A stretch of 64,000 nucleotides of DNA from Pseudomonas alcaliphila JAB1 (GTDB taxonomy: Bacteria; Pseudomonadota; Gammaproteobacteria; Pseudomonadales; Pseudomonadaceae), in the NCBI RefSeq assembly GCF_001941865.1, contig NZ_CP016162.1:3161501-3225500 (forward strand), read 5' to 3'. The position numbers were made by a program, and so were the translations under genes. How positions within the stretch are numbered: position 1 is the first letter of the stretch; every line of letters starts with the position of its first letter. Below the pieces are notes generated by a model, which saw nothing but the letters and a program-made list of their open reading frames with translations, was not told the DNA's origin and ran no database searches. Shown here in pieces: positions 56,933-64,000 of this stretch.

Positions 56933-57604
56933 TTATTCGCCGACACTGATGGTCAGACCGGCGGCAATCGCAAAAGGTGTCAGGGTCACCGCCAGGGCGG
57001 TGAGGCTGGCCAGCCACAACAGGTGACCGCTAGCCGGCAGTCCTTGCAAGGCCGCCTGCAGCGCCCCGCTGCCAAGAATCAGCACCGGGATGTACAGCGG
57101 CAGGATCAGCAGCGCCAGCAGCAGGCCGCCGCGCTTGAGACCAACGGTGAGCGCCGCGCCCACCGCGCCGAGCAGGCTCAGCACCGGGGTGCCGAGCAGC
57201 AGGGAAATCAGCAGTACCGGCAGGCAACGCCCAGGCAGACCGAGCATCAGCGCCAGCACGGGTGCCAGCAAAACCAGCGCCAGACCACTGAAAAGCCAGT
57301 GTGCCAGCACCTTGGCCAACACCAGAAGAGGCAGGGGGTGCGACGAAAGGACCCACTGTTCGAGCGAGCCATCCTCGAAATCACTGCGGAAAAGCCCGTC
57401 CAGCGAGAGCAGCACGGCCAAAAGGGCTGCGACCCAGACCAGGCCCGGAGAAAGGGTTTGCAACAATTGCGTCTCTGGCCCCACCGCCAGCGGGAACAGC
57501 GCAATGACGATGGCGAAGAACACCAGCGGATTGGCCAGGTCGGACGGACGACGAGCGAGCAAGCGCATTTCGCGCGACAGCAGTTGAGTGAAAACGTTGC
57601 TCAT
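56933..57604 (-). CDS. ccmB: Haem exporter permease CcmB
   Basis: CcmB is the membrane subunit of the CcmAB ABC transporter that acts on holo-CcmE. The 223-residue protein has six hydrophobic segments and starts [19 protein letters not shown]. Its ATG overlaps the ccmA stop as ATGA. Confidence 0.95.
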   Translation of the reverse strand: MSNVFTQLLSREMRLLARRPSDLANPLVFFAIVIALFPLAVGPETQLLQTLSPGLVWVAALLAVLLSLDGLFRSDFEDGSLEQWVLSSHPLPLLVLAKVLAHWLFSGLALVLLAPVLALMLGLPGRCLPVLLISLLLGTPVLSLLGAVGAALTVGLKRGGLLLALLILPLYIPVLILGSGALQAALQGLPASGHLLWLASLTALAVTLTPFAIAAGLTISVGE

Positions 57605-58245
57605 GCCGCGTACTGCCCCAGATCCAGATCGCGATAGGTCGCCGGTGTGCACTGCAGGCTGTGGTGAGTAGTCAGCACCACGACGCCACCACGCTCGCAA
57701 TGGTCGGCCAGGTGCCCTTCGAGTTGCGTCACACCGCTCTTGTCCAGCGCAGTGAAAGGCTCATCGAGCACCCACAGCGGCGGCGTATCGGCCAGATAAA
57801 GGCGTGCCAGGGCGACACGGCGCTGCTGGCCGGCCGACAGGGTATGGCAGGGAACATCCTCGAAACCGCGCAGGCCGACCGCCTCCAGCGCCAGCCAGAT
57901 CGCCTCGCGATTGGCCGGGCGATGCAGCGCGCAGAGCCAGGCCAGGTTCTCTTCGGCAGTCAGCAGGCCCTTGATGCCGGCGGCATGGCCGATCCACAAC
58001 AGGTTGCGCGCCAGCTCGCTGCGCTGCTCGGCGAGGGCCTGGCCCTGCAAAAGGATGTCGCCGGAGGTCGGCTGACGCAGGCCAGCGATCAGCCGTAACA
58101 GGCTGGTCTTGCCGCTGCCGTTGGGGCCGCTGATCTGCAACATGTCGCCTGGCTGCAGGGCGAAGTGCAGTTGCTCGAAGAGCATGCGCCAGTCCCGCTC
58201 ACAGCTGAGCGCCACGGCTTCGAGAAGGGGAACGGGACGGGTCAT
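57601..58245 (-). CDS. ccmA: Haem exporter ATPase CcmA
   Basis: CcmA powers release of haem-loaded CcmE. The 214-residue ABC ATPase has Walker A GPNGSGKT (40-47), signature [14 protein letters not shown] and Walker [14 protein letters not shown]. It is the first gene of the ccm operon, divergent from the FliK-like gene. Confidence 0.96.
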   Translation of the reverse strand: MTRPVPLLEAVALSCERDWRMLFEQLHFALQPGDMLQISGPNGSGKTSLLRLIAGLRQPTSGDILLQGQALAEQRSELARNLLWIGHAAGIKGLLTAEENLAWLCALHRPANREAIWLALEAVGLRGFEDVPCHTLSAGQQRRVALARLYLADTPPLWVLDEPFTALDKSGVTQLEGHLADHCERGGVVVLTTHHSLQCTPATYRDLDLGQYAA

Positions 58246-58449
58246 CGATACCTGGCAGGGTTAAAGTCGACGGTGCTCCGGCCGCTATACTGACGCGTGC
58301 CGGAAGTGCGCTGCGCAACGGGCCGGCATTATACATGTCGCGTCACTGTCCCCGCAGTCAGCATTTTCGACAGGGTGTTAATCTGTCGCAGGCAAATCGG
58401 CCGTAGGCTGTACTCGCGAAGCAGTACACCATCAGATACGTGAGAGCCC

Positions 58450-59979
58450 ATGAGCGAAATCAGCAGCCCACGCCCGCTTCCCCCTGCCGTGCCGGTGATT
58501 CGCAACACTGCGACCGCCGCAGACATGGCCGTGCGCCTGTTGCAGCCGCTGGAAGGCATGCTGGCGGCCGGCGAAAGCGCCAAGGCCGAAGTCGTGGCGA
58601 TTCGCGAGCAGGCGCAAAGCTTCCAACTGCTGCTCAAACTGACCCTCGCCGGTGGCAAGCAGGCGACTCTGCAAGCCGAAAGCCCCAGGCCGCTGGCCCA
58701 GGGCAGCGCACTGGTGGTCACTGCACTGTCGGACACTCGCCTGGCGCTGGCCTTGCAGGCTGGCGGTGACAAGCCGCTGACCAGCCTTGACCTGCAACAA
58801 CTACCGCCCGGCACGCTGGTGCAGGGCAAGGTCGTCAGCAGCACCCCGCTGCCGACACAGAATGCGCAGACGATCTATCGCCTGGTGGTGAACCTGCTCA
58901 ATACCCCGCTCGCCGGCAGCCAGCTGGCGCTCGACAGCCCGCAGGCACTGCCGCTCGGCAGCCTGCTCAGCGCGCAGGTGCAGGGCAGCCAGAGCCTCGC
59001 CTTCCTGCCGCTCAGTGGCCGTCTCGATCAATTGGTGCTGGGCCAGCAACTGGCCGCCCAGCAGAATCGCCAGGCGTCGCTGGAGGGTCTGTTCAAGGGC
59101 CTGCAGAAGCTGAGCGGCGGCGATGAAGCGCTGCGCGGCAGTATCGACAAGCTGCTTGGCGCCCTCCCCGACAGCGCCCAGCTGAGCACCGCCAAAGGCC
59201 TGGCGCAGGCACTCGAGGGCAGCGGTGTGCTGCTCGAAGCCAAACTGCTGCAGGGCCAGACCGGTACATTACCGCAGGACCTGAAGGCCAACCTGCTGCG
59301 CCTGATCGCCCAGCTGATGCCGCAACTGCCAGGGGTTTCCGGCCCCCTTGCCGGCCTGCAGAACGCCCTCAGCCAGAACCTGCCCAACCTGGCCCGGCAA
59401 CTGCTCGGCGCAGGCGCTGCCGGCTCGGCACGCCAACAGGCGCTGACCTTTCCCCTGCCCTCACGCTTGCTGCAGAACATGGATGGCGAAGCCGACCTGG
59501 AAACCCTGCTGAAGCTCGCCGCAGCGGCCGTCTCACGACTGCAGACCCACCAACTATCGAGCCTGGCGCAAACCCAAGTCGACGCCAACGGCAACCTGCT
59601 GACCACCTGGCAGCTGGAGCTGCCCATGCGCCATCAGCAGGAGGTGATTCCGCTGCAGGTCAAACTGCAGCGCGAAGACAGCGGCAAGGCGGAAAAAGCG
59701 GAACAGAAGGAAACGCTCTGGCGAGTGGAACTGGCCTTCGATCTCGACAACCTTGGCCCACTGCAGGTTCGTGCTCAGTTGCTTCGCGGCAGCCTCTCCA
59801 GCCAGTTATGGGCCGAACGCGCCGATACCGCATCGCTGATCAACGCCGAACTGGGCAACCTGCGTGAGCGCCTGCAAGCCGCGGGCCTGGAAGTCGGCGA
59901 ACTGGCCTGCAGCCAGGGCATGCCGCCGCAAGGGCCGAAGACCTCGCTGGAACAACGCTGGGTGGACGAAACCGCATGA
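58450..59979 (+). CDS. FliK-like flagellar hook-length control domain protein
   Basis: This 509-residue Leu/Gln/Ala-rich protein has a long low-complexity N-terminal half and a C-terminal Flg_hook-type domain (about 395-495: TTWQLELPMRHQQEVIPLQV, NLGPLQVRAQLLRGSLSSQL). In true FliK this domain contacts FlhB and switches the exported substrate. The main flagellar fliK lies elsewhere in Pseudomonas, so this is a paralogue. Its TGA overlaps the ATG of an FlhB-C-like gene, which supports a working pair. Confidence 0.78.
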   Translation: MSEISSPRPLPPAVPVIRNTATAADMAVRLLQPLEGMLAAGESAKAEVVAIREQAQSFQLLLKLTLAGGKQATLQAESPRPLAQGSALVVTALSDTRLALALQAGGDKPLTSLDLQQLPPGTLVQGKVVSSTPLPTQNAQTIYRLVVNLLNTPLAGSQLALDSPQALPLGSLLSAQVQGSQSLAFLPLSGRLDQLVLGQQLAAQQNRQASLEGLFKGLQKLSGGDEALRGSIDKLLGALPDSAQLSTAKGLAQALEGSGVLLEAKLLQGQTGTLPQDLKANLLRLIAQLMPQLPGVSGPLAGLQNALSQNLPNLARQLLGAGAAGSARQQALTFPLPSRLLQNMDGEADLETLLKLAAAAVSRLQTHQLSSLAQTQVDANGNLLTTWQLELPMRHQQEVIPLQVKLQREDSGKAEKAEQKETLWRVELAFDLDNLGPLQVRAQLLRGSLSSQLWAERADTASLINAELGNLRERLQAAGLEVGELACSQGMPPQGPKTSLEQRWVDETA

Positions 59980-60317
59980 GCCGCAAGCCGCAGTCCGAAG
60001 CGCGTCAGGCCATCGCCCTCAACTATGACGGGCAAACCGCGCCAATACTCAGCGCCAAGGGTGATGACGAACTGGCCGAAGCCATCCTCGCCATCGCTCG
60101 CGAATACGAAGTGCCGATTTACGAAAATGCCGAGTTGGTGCGTCTGCTGGCGCGTCTGGAACTGGGCGACGCCATTCCGGAAGCGCTGTATCGCTGCATT
60201 GCCGAGATCATCGCCTTCGCCTGGCACCTGCAGGGCAAGGCCCCTCCGGGTTTCGAGGCCGATGCCGAACGCGACGTCACCCCGCCGCTGCCCTTGCTCA
60301 AGGGGCCGGTGCGCTGA
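59976..60317 (+). CDS. FlhB C-terminal domain homologue
   Basis: This 113-residue cytoplasmic protein matches the C-terminal domain of FlhB/YscU (AIALNYDGQTAPILSAKGDD, REYEVPIYENAELVRLL, IPEALYRCIAEIIAFAWHL). The membrane part and the self-cleaving NPTH motif of FlhB are absent: the protein begins about where the cleaved fragment would begin. It overlaps the FliK-like gene by ATGA and overlaps the convergent rhodanese gene by 20 bp. Confidence 0.85.
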   Translation: MSRKPQSEARQAIALNYDGQTAPILSAKGDDELAEAILAIAREYEVPIYENAELVRLLARLELGDAIPEALYRCIAEIIAFAWHLQGKAPPGFEADAERDVTPPLPLLKGPVR

Positions 60318-60741
60318 GCGCCAGCCGCTCGTTGGCGCTGCCCTTGCTGCTTGGCATATCGAACAGCTGCCAGGCGAAGTAACCGCCACGAAAATAGAAC
60401 ACTCGGGTAAAACCCCAGCCAACTGCCTGCTCGACCGCGACGGCACTCTGCGCGCACACCTCACTGTCGCAATAGATGACCAGGGGCACCTCGCGCGGCC
60501 ACGGCACCTGCGCCAGAGATGCAAAGTGCCAGCGCAGATCCAGATGAATGGCACCCTCGACATGCCCCCAGCCCCACTCGCGAGCCGGCCGCACATCGAT
60601 GAACAGTGCGCCATGGTCGTGCAGGTGCTTGGCCTGCATCACGTTGACCGTGGTCGCACCCGCTACCTGCAGCGGCGCCTCCTGGGCAACCAGGGGCTGG
60701 CAGAGCAGCCAGCCAACGAGAAACACAACCAGACGATGCAT
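60298..60741 (-). CDS. Exported rhodanese-domain protein
   Basis: This 147-residue precursor has a signal peptide (VVFLVGWLLCQPLVA, cleavage about residue 19) and one rhodanese domain with LFIDVRPAREWGWGHVEGAI and the catalytic Cys91 in VIYCDSEVCAQSA. The six-residue active-site loop fits sulphur transfer rather than Cdc25-type phosphatase. It would act in the periplasm on an unknown acceptor. Confidence 0.85.
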   Translation of the reverse strand: MHRLVVFLVGWLLCQPLVAQEAPLQVAGATTVNVMQAKHLHDHGALFIDVRPAREWGWGHVEGAIHLDLRWHFASLAQVPWPREVPLVIYCDSEVCAQSAVAVEQAVGWGFTRVFYFRGGYFAWQLFDMPSSKGSANERLALSAPAP

Positions 60742-60885
60742 GACCAATCCCCCGTGACGACCACAGCCGGACGAACCACTGCCTTCTATCAGCGTAGATG
60801 GGCGCACAGGGACGCTAGGATTGATTGCGCAGGCGGCGAGGCCTGCTAAGAACGCGCTCGACTATGCGTCAAGGCGTGAGGAAGG

Positions 60886-61308
60886 CTATTGCGACTGGCC
60901 TGCCTTGGGTGTGTGCAGGCGGCTGATCAGCTCGGCCTCGGCCTTGCTCAGGCCACAGGACTGGGTCAGGTCATCGACGCTGGCGCCCATGCCCACCAGG
61001 CGAGCAGCCTGAGTGAACGACAGGCTGCTGGGGTCACGCTGTTCGATCTGGCTGAGCTTGTCCGGCAGCGGCGCCACTACTCGGCGCAGCTCATGCAGCT
61101 CTTCGCCCATGCGAATGCTGCCGGTCAGGTAGGCGTCGAGACGCTTGCTCAGCTCCCTGATCCGCGCATCGCGCACAGCGTCACGCTTGGCCTGCTCGGC
61201 CAGCAGGCGCTGCTGGTTGCGGTACAGGCCTTTGCAGACGATGCCCAATGCCACGCATAGCAGCGCCACGAAGGCCAGGGCCGCGGCAAGCATGGCGAAC
61301 TCGGACAT
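60886..61308 (-). CDS. DUF2802 family membrane protein
   Basis: This 140-residue protein has an N-terminal helix (MLAAALAFVALLCVALGIVC) and a coiled region (RDARIRELSKRLDAYL). A C-terminal helical DUF2802 domain follows (AARLVGMGASVDDLTQSCGLSKAEAELI, residues about 101-128), which looks like a helix-turn-helix-type fold. Function is unknown. It lies 3 bp after cheW, at the end of the motility gene string. Confidence 0.85.
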   Translation of the reverse strand: MSEFAMLAAALAFVALLCVALGIVCKGLYRNQQRLLAEQAKRDAVRDARIRELSKRLDAYLTGSIRMGEELHELRRVVAPLPDKLSQIEQRDPSSLSFTQAARLVGMGASVDDLTQSCGLSKAEAELISRLHTPKAGQSQ

Positions 61309-61311
61309 GGC

Positions 61312-61791
61312 TCAGATGCTCTCCAGCTCCGACCACTCTTCCTCGGACATCATCTTGTCCAGTTCGACCAGGATAAGCAGCTCGCCGTTCTTGTTGCACA
61401 CGCCCTGGATGAACTTGGCCGACTCGTCGTTGCCGACGTTCGGTGCAGTCTCGATCTCGGACTGACGCAGGTAGACCACTTCGGCCACGCTATCGACCAG
61501 GATGCCGACCACTTGCTTGTCCGCTTCGATGATGACGATACGGGTGTTGTCGGTGACCGGCGCCGAACCCAGGCCGAAACGCTGGCGGGTATCGATCACG
61601 GTAACCACGTTGCCACGCAGGTTGATGATGCCCAGCACATAGCTCGGAGCACCCGGTACCGGGGCGATCTCGGTGTAACGCAGGACTTCCTGCACCTGCA
61701 TCACGTTGATGCCGTAGGTCTCGTTGTCCAGGCGAAAGGTCACCCACTGCAGAATCGGATCTTCGGCACCTTGTGCAGAACTTTTCTTCAT
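61312..61791 (-). CDS. cheW: Chemotaxis coupling protein CheW
   Basis: CheW links chemoreceptors to the kinase CheA in polar arrays. The 159-residue single-domain protein carries WVTFRLDNETYGINVMQVQEV, VLGIINLRGNVVTVIDTR and GILVDSVAEVVYL, the standard CheW beta-barrel motifs. It is in line with the ParP-like, ParA-like and motD genes, as in other pseudomonads. Confidence 0.95.
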   Translation of the reverse strand: MKKSSAQGAEDPILQWVTFRLDNETYGINVMQVQEVLRYTEIAPVPGAPSYVLGIINLRGNVVTVIDTRQRFGLGSAPVTDNTRIVIIEADKQVVGILVDSVAEVVYLRQSEIETAPNVGNDESAKFIQGVCNKNGELLILVELDKMMSEEEWSELESI

Positions 61792-61886
61792 GTCCCTAGC
61801 CTCATCAAAAACCGCTCAGTGCGGTATGCGCGGGTCGACCCGCTTGTCATCAACTATAGAGCCCGTTGGCACAGGCTCACCAATTC

Positions 61887-62690
61887 TCAATGCAGTTTGC
61901 CGCCATTCAGGCGTTTCGCCCCGCCGCTGGCGATCAGCTCGGCCAGTGCCGCCACGTCGAGCAGCGCGCACATGTGCTCGATCACCGTGCCGGCCAACCA
62001 GGGACGCTGGGTACGCTGACTGCGCCACTTGACCTCGCTCGGGTCCAGGCGAATCGAACGGCTGACCTGATGCACCGACAGCCCCCACTCGTAACCCTGC
62101 ACTGAAATCACGTACTGCAGGCCTTCGCGGAAGTCATCTCGGTAACGGTCCGGCATCACCCAGCGCGCAGTGTCCAGCACCTTCAGGTTACCGGCCTGGC
62201 TCGGCAGGATACCGAGGAACCAATCCGGCTGACCGAACAGCGGTGTCAGCTCCTGACCTTCCAGTGGGTAAATCGACCCCAAGCAGATCAATGGCACGGC
62301 CAGGGTCAACCCGGCAACGTCGAACAGCAGGCATTCGAACGGCTCCTCGGCCCACGCAGGGCGACCATCGGCCAGCAGCGCAGCCGGCTGCGGCGCCAGC
62401 TCGGCAGCGGGAGCAAGCGCCGGCGGCGCCTCGTCGATGAGCGGAGCCTGTGTCGGCGCGAGTAATTCAACCGGCGCGACGTCCACCTGTACCTGCGGTT
62501 CAACCACGCTAGCGAGCACAACCGGCTCGACCAGCCGCGCATCGCGCACCTGCTCCTCGAGCACTGCGGCCTCGAACTCGTCGAGGCTGACGGACATCTC
62601 CAGTTCGGCGGCGGCCTCCTGTAGCAGCCCGTCAAGGTAGGACTGCAGGGCCAACTGGGAACGCGTGGCGGTGGCGAGGTTACGACTCAT
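61887..62690 (-). CDS. CheW-domain protein, ParP-like
   Basis: This 267-residue protein has an acidic, Pro/Ala-rich N-terminal half (about 1-110) and a C-terminal divergent CheW-like domain (ECLLFDVAGLTLAVPLICLG, WFLGILPSQAGNLKVLDTAR, LSVHQVSRSIRLDPSEVKW). This architecture and the position next to a ParA-like gene match ParP. In Vibrio and Pseudomonas, ParP connects chemoreceptor arrays to the ParA-type ATPase ParC for polar placement. Confidence 0.8.
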   Translation of the reverse strand: MSRNLATATRSQLALQSYLDGLLQEAAAELEMSVSLDEFEAAVLEEQVRDARLVEPVVLASVVEPQVQVDVAPVELLAPTQAPLIDEAPPALAPAAELAPQPAALLADGRPAWAEEPFECLLFDVAGLTLAVPLICLGSIYPLEGQELTPLFGQPDWFLGILPSQAGNLKVLDTARWVMPDRYRDDFREGLQYVISVQGYEWGLSVHQVSRSIRLDPSEVKWRSQRTQRPWLAGTVIEHMCALLDVAALAELIASGGAKRLNGGKLH

Positions 62691-62776
62691 GACTGGAACC
62701 CGGAATAAGATCTTGACAGCCTATCGGCCGCTGCATGCTCCGACTTGAGTGTCGCAGTTCAACACAGACGCTCATT

Positions 62777-63565
62777 TCAAGCCACCTGCGCCGCCGCCTG
62801 ATGACTCAGAAGATGCTTGAGCAACGCACGATAGGCGATCACCCCACGGCTGCCCGCATCGAACTGCGAGGGCGTGCGCCCTGCCCGGCTGGCATCACGC
62901 AAGCGCGTATCGACCGGGATATAGGCCGGCCACAGGTGCTCGGGATAGGTATTGCGCAGCACCCGCAGCGTACTCATGGACGCCTGGGTACGACGGTCGA
63001 ACAGTGTCGGCACGATGGTGTAGGGCAAGGCCTGCTTGCGCGAACGGTTGATCATCGCCAGCGTGGTGATCATGCGCTCCAGGCCTTTCACTGCGAGGAA
63101 CTCGGTCTGCACCGGAATCACCAGTTGCTGGCTGGCTGCCAGGGCATTGACCATCAGTACGCCGAGCAGTGGCGGGCTGTCGATAACGGCATGATCGAAA
63201 TCTTCCCACAGCTGCGCCAGGCTCTTGGCGATCACCAGACCCAGGCCACTCTGCCCCGGCGACTGGCGCTCGAGCGTGGCCAGCGCGGTACTCGACGGCA
63301 ACAGGGAGATATTCTCGTGACTGGTGCTGTGCAGCAGTTGCTTGGGCAGGCCTTGCGGCACATTGCCCTGATGCAGGAACAGATCGAAGCAACTGTGCTC
63401 CAGCGCATCGGGGTCATGACCGAAATAACTGGTCATTGACCCATGTGGATCGAGATCGACCACGACCACACGCTTGCCGGCATCGGCCAACAGGCCTGCC
63501 AGGGCGATGGAGGTGGTGGTCTTGCCGACCCCACCCTTCTGATTGGCTACTGCCCAGACTTTCAT
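62777..63565 (-). CDS. ParA-family ATPase, ParC-like
   Basis: This 262-residue MinD/ParA-type ATPase has the deviant Walker A KGGVGKTT (10-17), VVVVDLDPHGSMTSYFG (switch I region) and AVIDSPPLLGVL (Walker B). Located among cheW and mot genes, it is the ParC/Soj-type protein that places chemotaxis arrays at the pole, not a chromosome ParA, which would sit with parB near the origin. Confidence 0.88.
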   Translation of the reverse strand: MKVWAVANQKGGVGKTTTSIALAGLLADAGKRVVVVDLDPHGSMTSYFGHDPDALEHSCFDLFLHQGNVPQGLPKQLLHSTSHENISLLPSSTALATLERQSPGQSGLGLVIAKSLAQLWEDFDHAVIDSPPLLGVLMVNALAASQQLVIPVQTEFLAVKGLERMITTLAMINRSRKQALPYTIVPTLFDRRTQASMSTLRVLRNTYPEHLWPAYIPVDTRLRDASRAGRTPSQFDAGSRGVIAYRALLKHLLSHQAAAQVA

Positions 63566-63647
63566 TTTCTCTCATCCTCCCGGCAAGAGGCGCTCAGGCC
63601 GAGAATGGCTGTCGCACGCACGCAGCAGGCGACTGGGATTTGACGGC

Positions 63648-64000
63648 TCACGACTGTGGAACCCCCGACGTAGGCGCTGGTGCAGGTTGCGTGCCAGCCT
63701 CTGACTGCTGGGTCGCGGCACTGCCAGCGCCACGTCGCGTGTCGAGGTTGCGCGAAATCACCAGCACGACCCGGCGATTACGCCCCCTGCCCTCGGCAGT
63801 GGCATTGTCCGCCACCGGCTGGAACTCGCCGTAACCTACGGCAGCCAGACGTGAAGGGTCGACACCATCCATGGCCAGCATACGCACGATGCTCGCCGCG
63901 CGCGCCGAAGACAACTCCCAGTTGGTTGGGTATTGAGCGGTCTGGATCGGCAGGTTGTCGGTGAATCCCTCCACCTTAACCGGATTCTGATAAGGCGCCA
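63648..64000 (-). CDS. motD: Flagellar motor protein MotD, C-terminal part (runs off window)
   Basis: The frame is open to the window edge; the last bases read APYQNPVKVEGFTDN on the minus strand. It has the OmpA-like peptidoglycan-binding domain (WELSSARAASIVRMLAMDGV, VGYGEFQPVADNATAEGRGRNRRV) and a polar C-terminal tail. MotD is the stator subunit, with MotC, of the second Pseudomonas motor; the chemotaxis-gene context supports MotD over a generic OmpA protein. Confidence 0.88.
   Translation of the reverse strand, partial: APYQNPVKVEGFTDNLPIQTAQYPTNWELSSARAASIVRMLAMDGVDPSRLAAVGYGEFQPVADNATAEGRGRNRRVVLVISRNLDTRRGAGSAATQQSEAGTQPAPAPTSGVPQS

Overview
The window is a stretch of Pseudomonas chromosome. 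The DNA is GC-rich, nearly every gene has recognisable Pseudomonas relatives, and the gene order (aroC-prmB-folE; ligA-zipA-smc; alkB-xdhABC-purine genes; gcl-hyi-glxR-ttuD-pyk; ccm operon; cheW-parA-motD) follows blocks I recall from P. aeruginosa PAO1. Repeat content and details suggest the P. mendocina/oleovorans group, but that species guess is inference. No tRNA, rRNA, CRISPR array, phage or transposase gene was seen.

Layout. 1-7 kb: housekeeping genes (aroC partial, secreted hydrolase, prmB, isochorismatase-fold protein, Smr protein, folE, glutaredoxin). 7-14.7 kb, minus strand: gntR-smc-zipA-ligA. 14.9-16.1 kb: an AlkB-type alkane hydroxylase divergent from that GntR gene. 16.4-30.1 kb: purine catabolism (xdhABC, guanine deaminase, GntR regulator, AzgA-type permease, 5-hydroxyisourate hydrolase, PuuE, OHCU decarboxylase, ureidoglycolate lyase, PuuD). 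30.5-36.6 kb: NCS2 permease, Tsx-like outer-membrane channel, a ~790 bp inverted-repeat element, NCS1 permease, periplasmic binding protein. 36.8-46.6 kb: moaA, TetR (RutR-like) regulator, GlcG-like protein and the glyoxylate operon gcl-hyi-glxR-ttuD-pyk. 46.8-50.7 kb: urea transporter, small exported protein, K+ channel, DASS symporter. 50.8-58.2 kb, minus strand: ccmABCDEF-dsbE-ccmH-ccmI and a lipoprotein. 58.4-64 kb: FliK-like and FlhB-C-like pair, rhodanese, DUF2802, CheW, ParP-like, ParA-like and partial motD.

How it works together. Guanine and (hypo)xanthine are imported, deaminated and oxidised to urate by the molybdenum enzyme XdhAB. PuuD, HIU hydrolase, UraD and PuuE take urate to allantoate. 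Ureidoglycolate lyase yields glyoxylate and urea. Gcl, Hyi, GlxR, glycerate kinase and pyruvate kinase turn glyoxylate into pyruvate, and a urea channel sits next door. The allantoicase that should join allantoate to ureidoglycolate is absent from the cluster. Two operator families run through the cluster promoters: a RutR-like box TTGACC-N4-GGTCAA (seven sites) and a TTGTATACAA palindrome (about ten sites). They match the two regulators encoded here and suggest one shared purine-glyoxylate regulon.

The other notable feature is a short interspersed repeat family (four copies) whose terminal arms match within each copy but differ between copies. One copy lies between dsbE and ccmH and supplies the start codon and first ~41 codons of CcmH.
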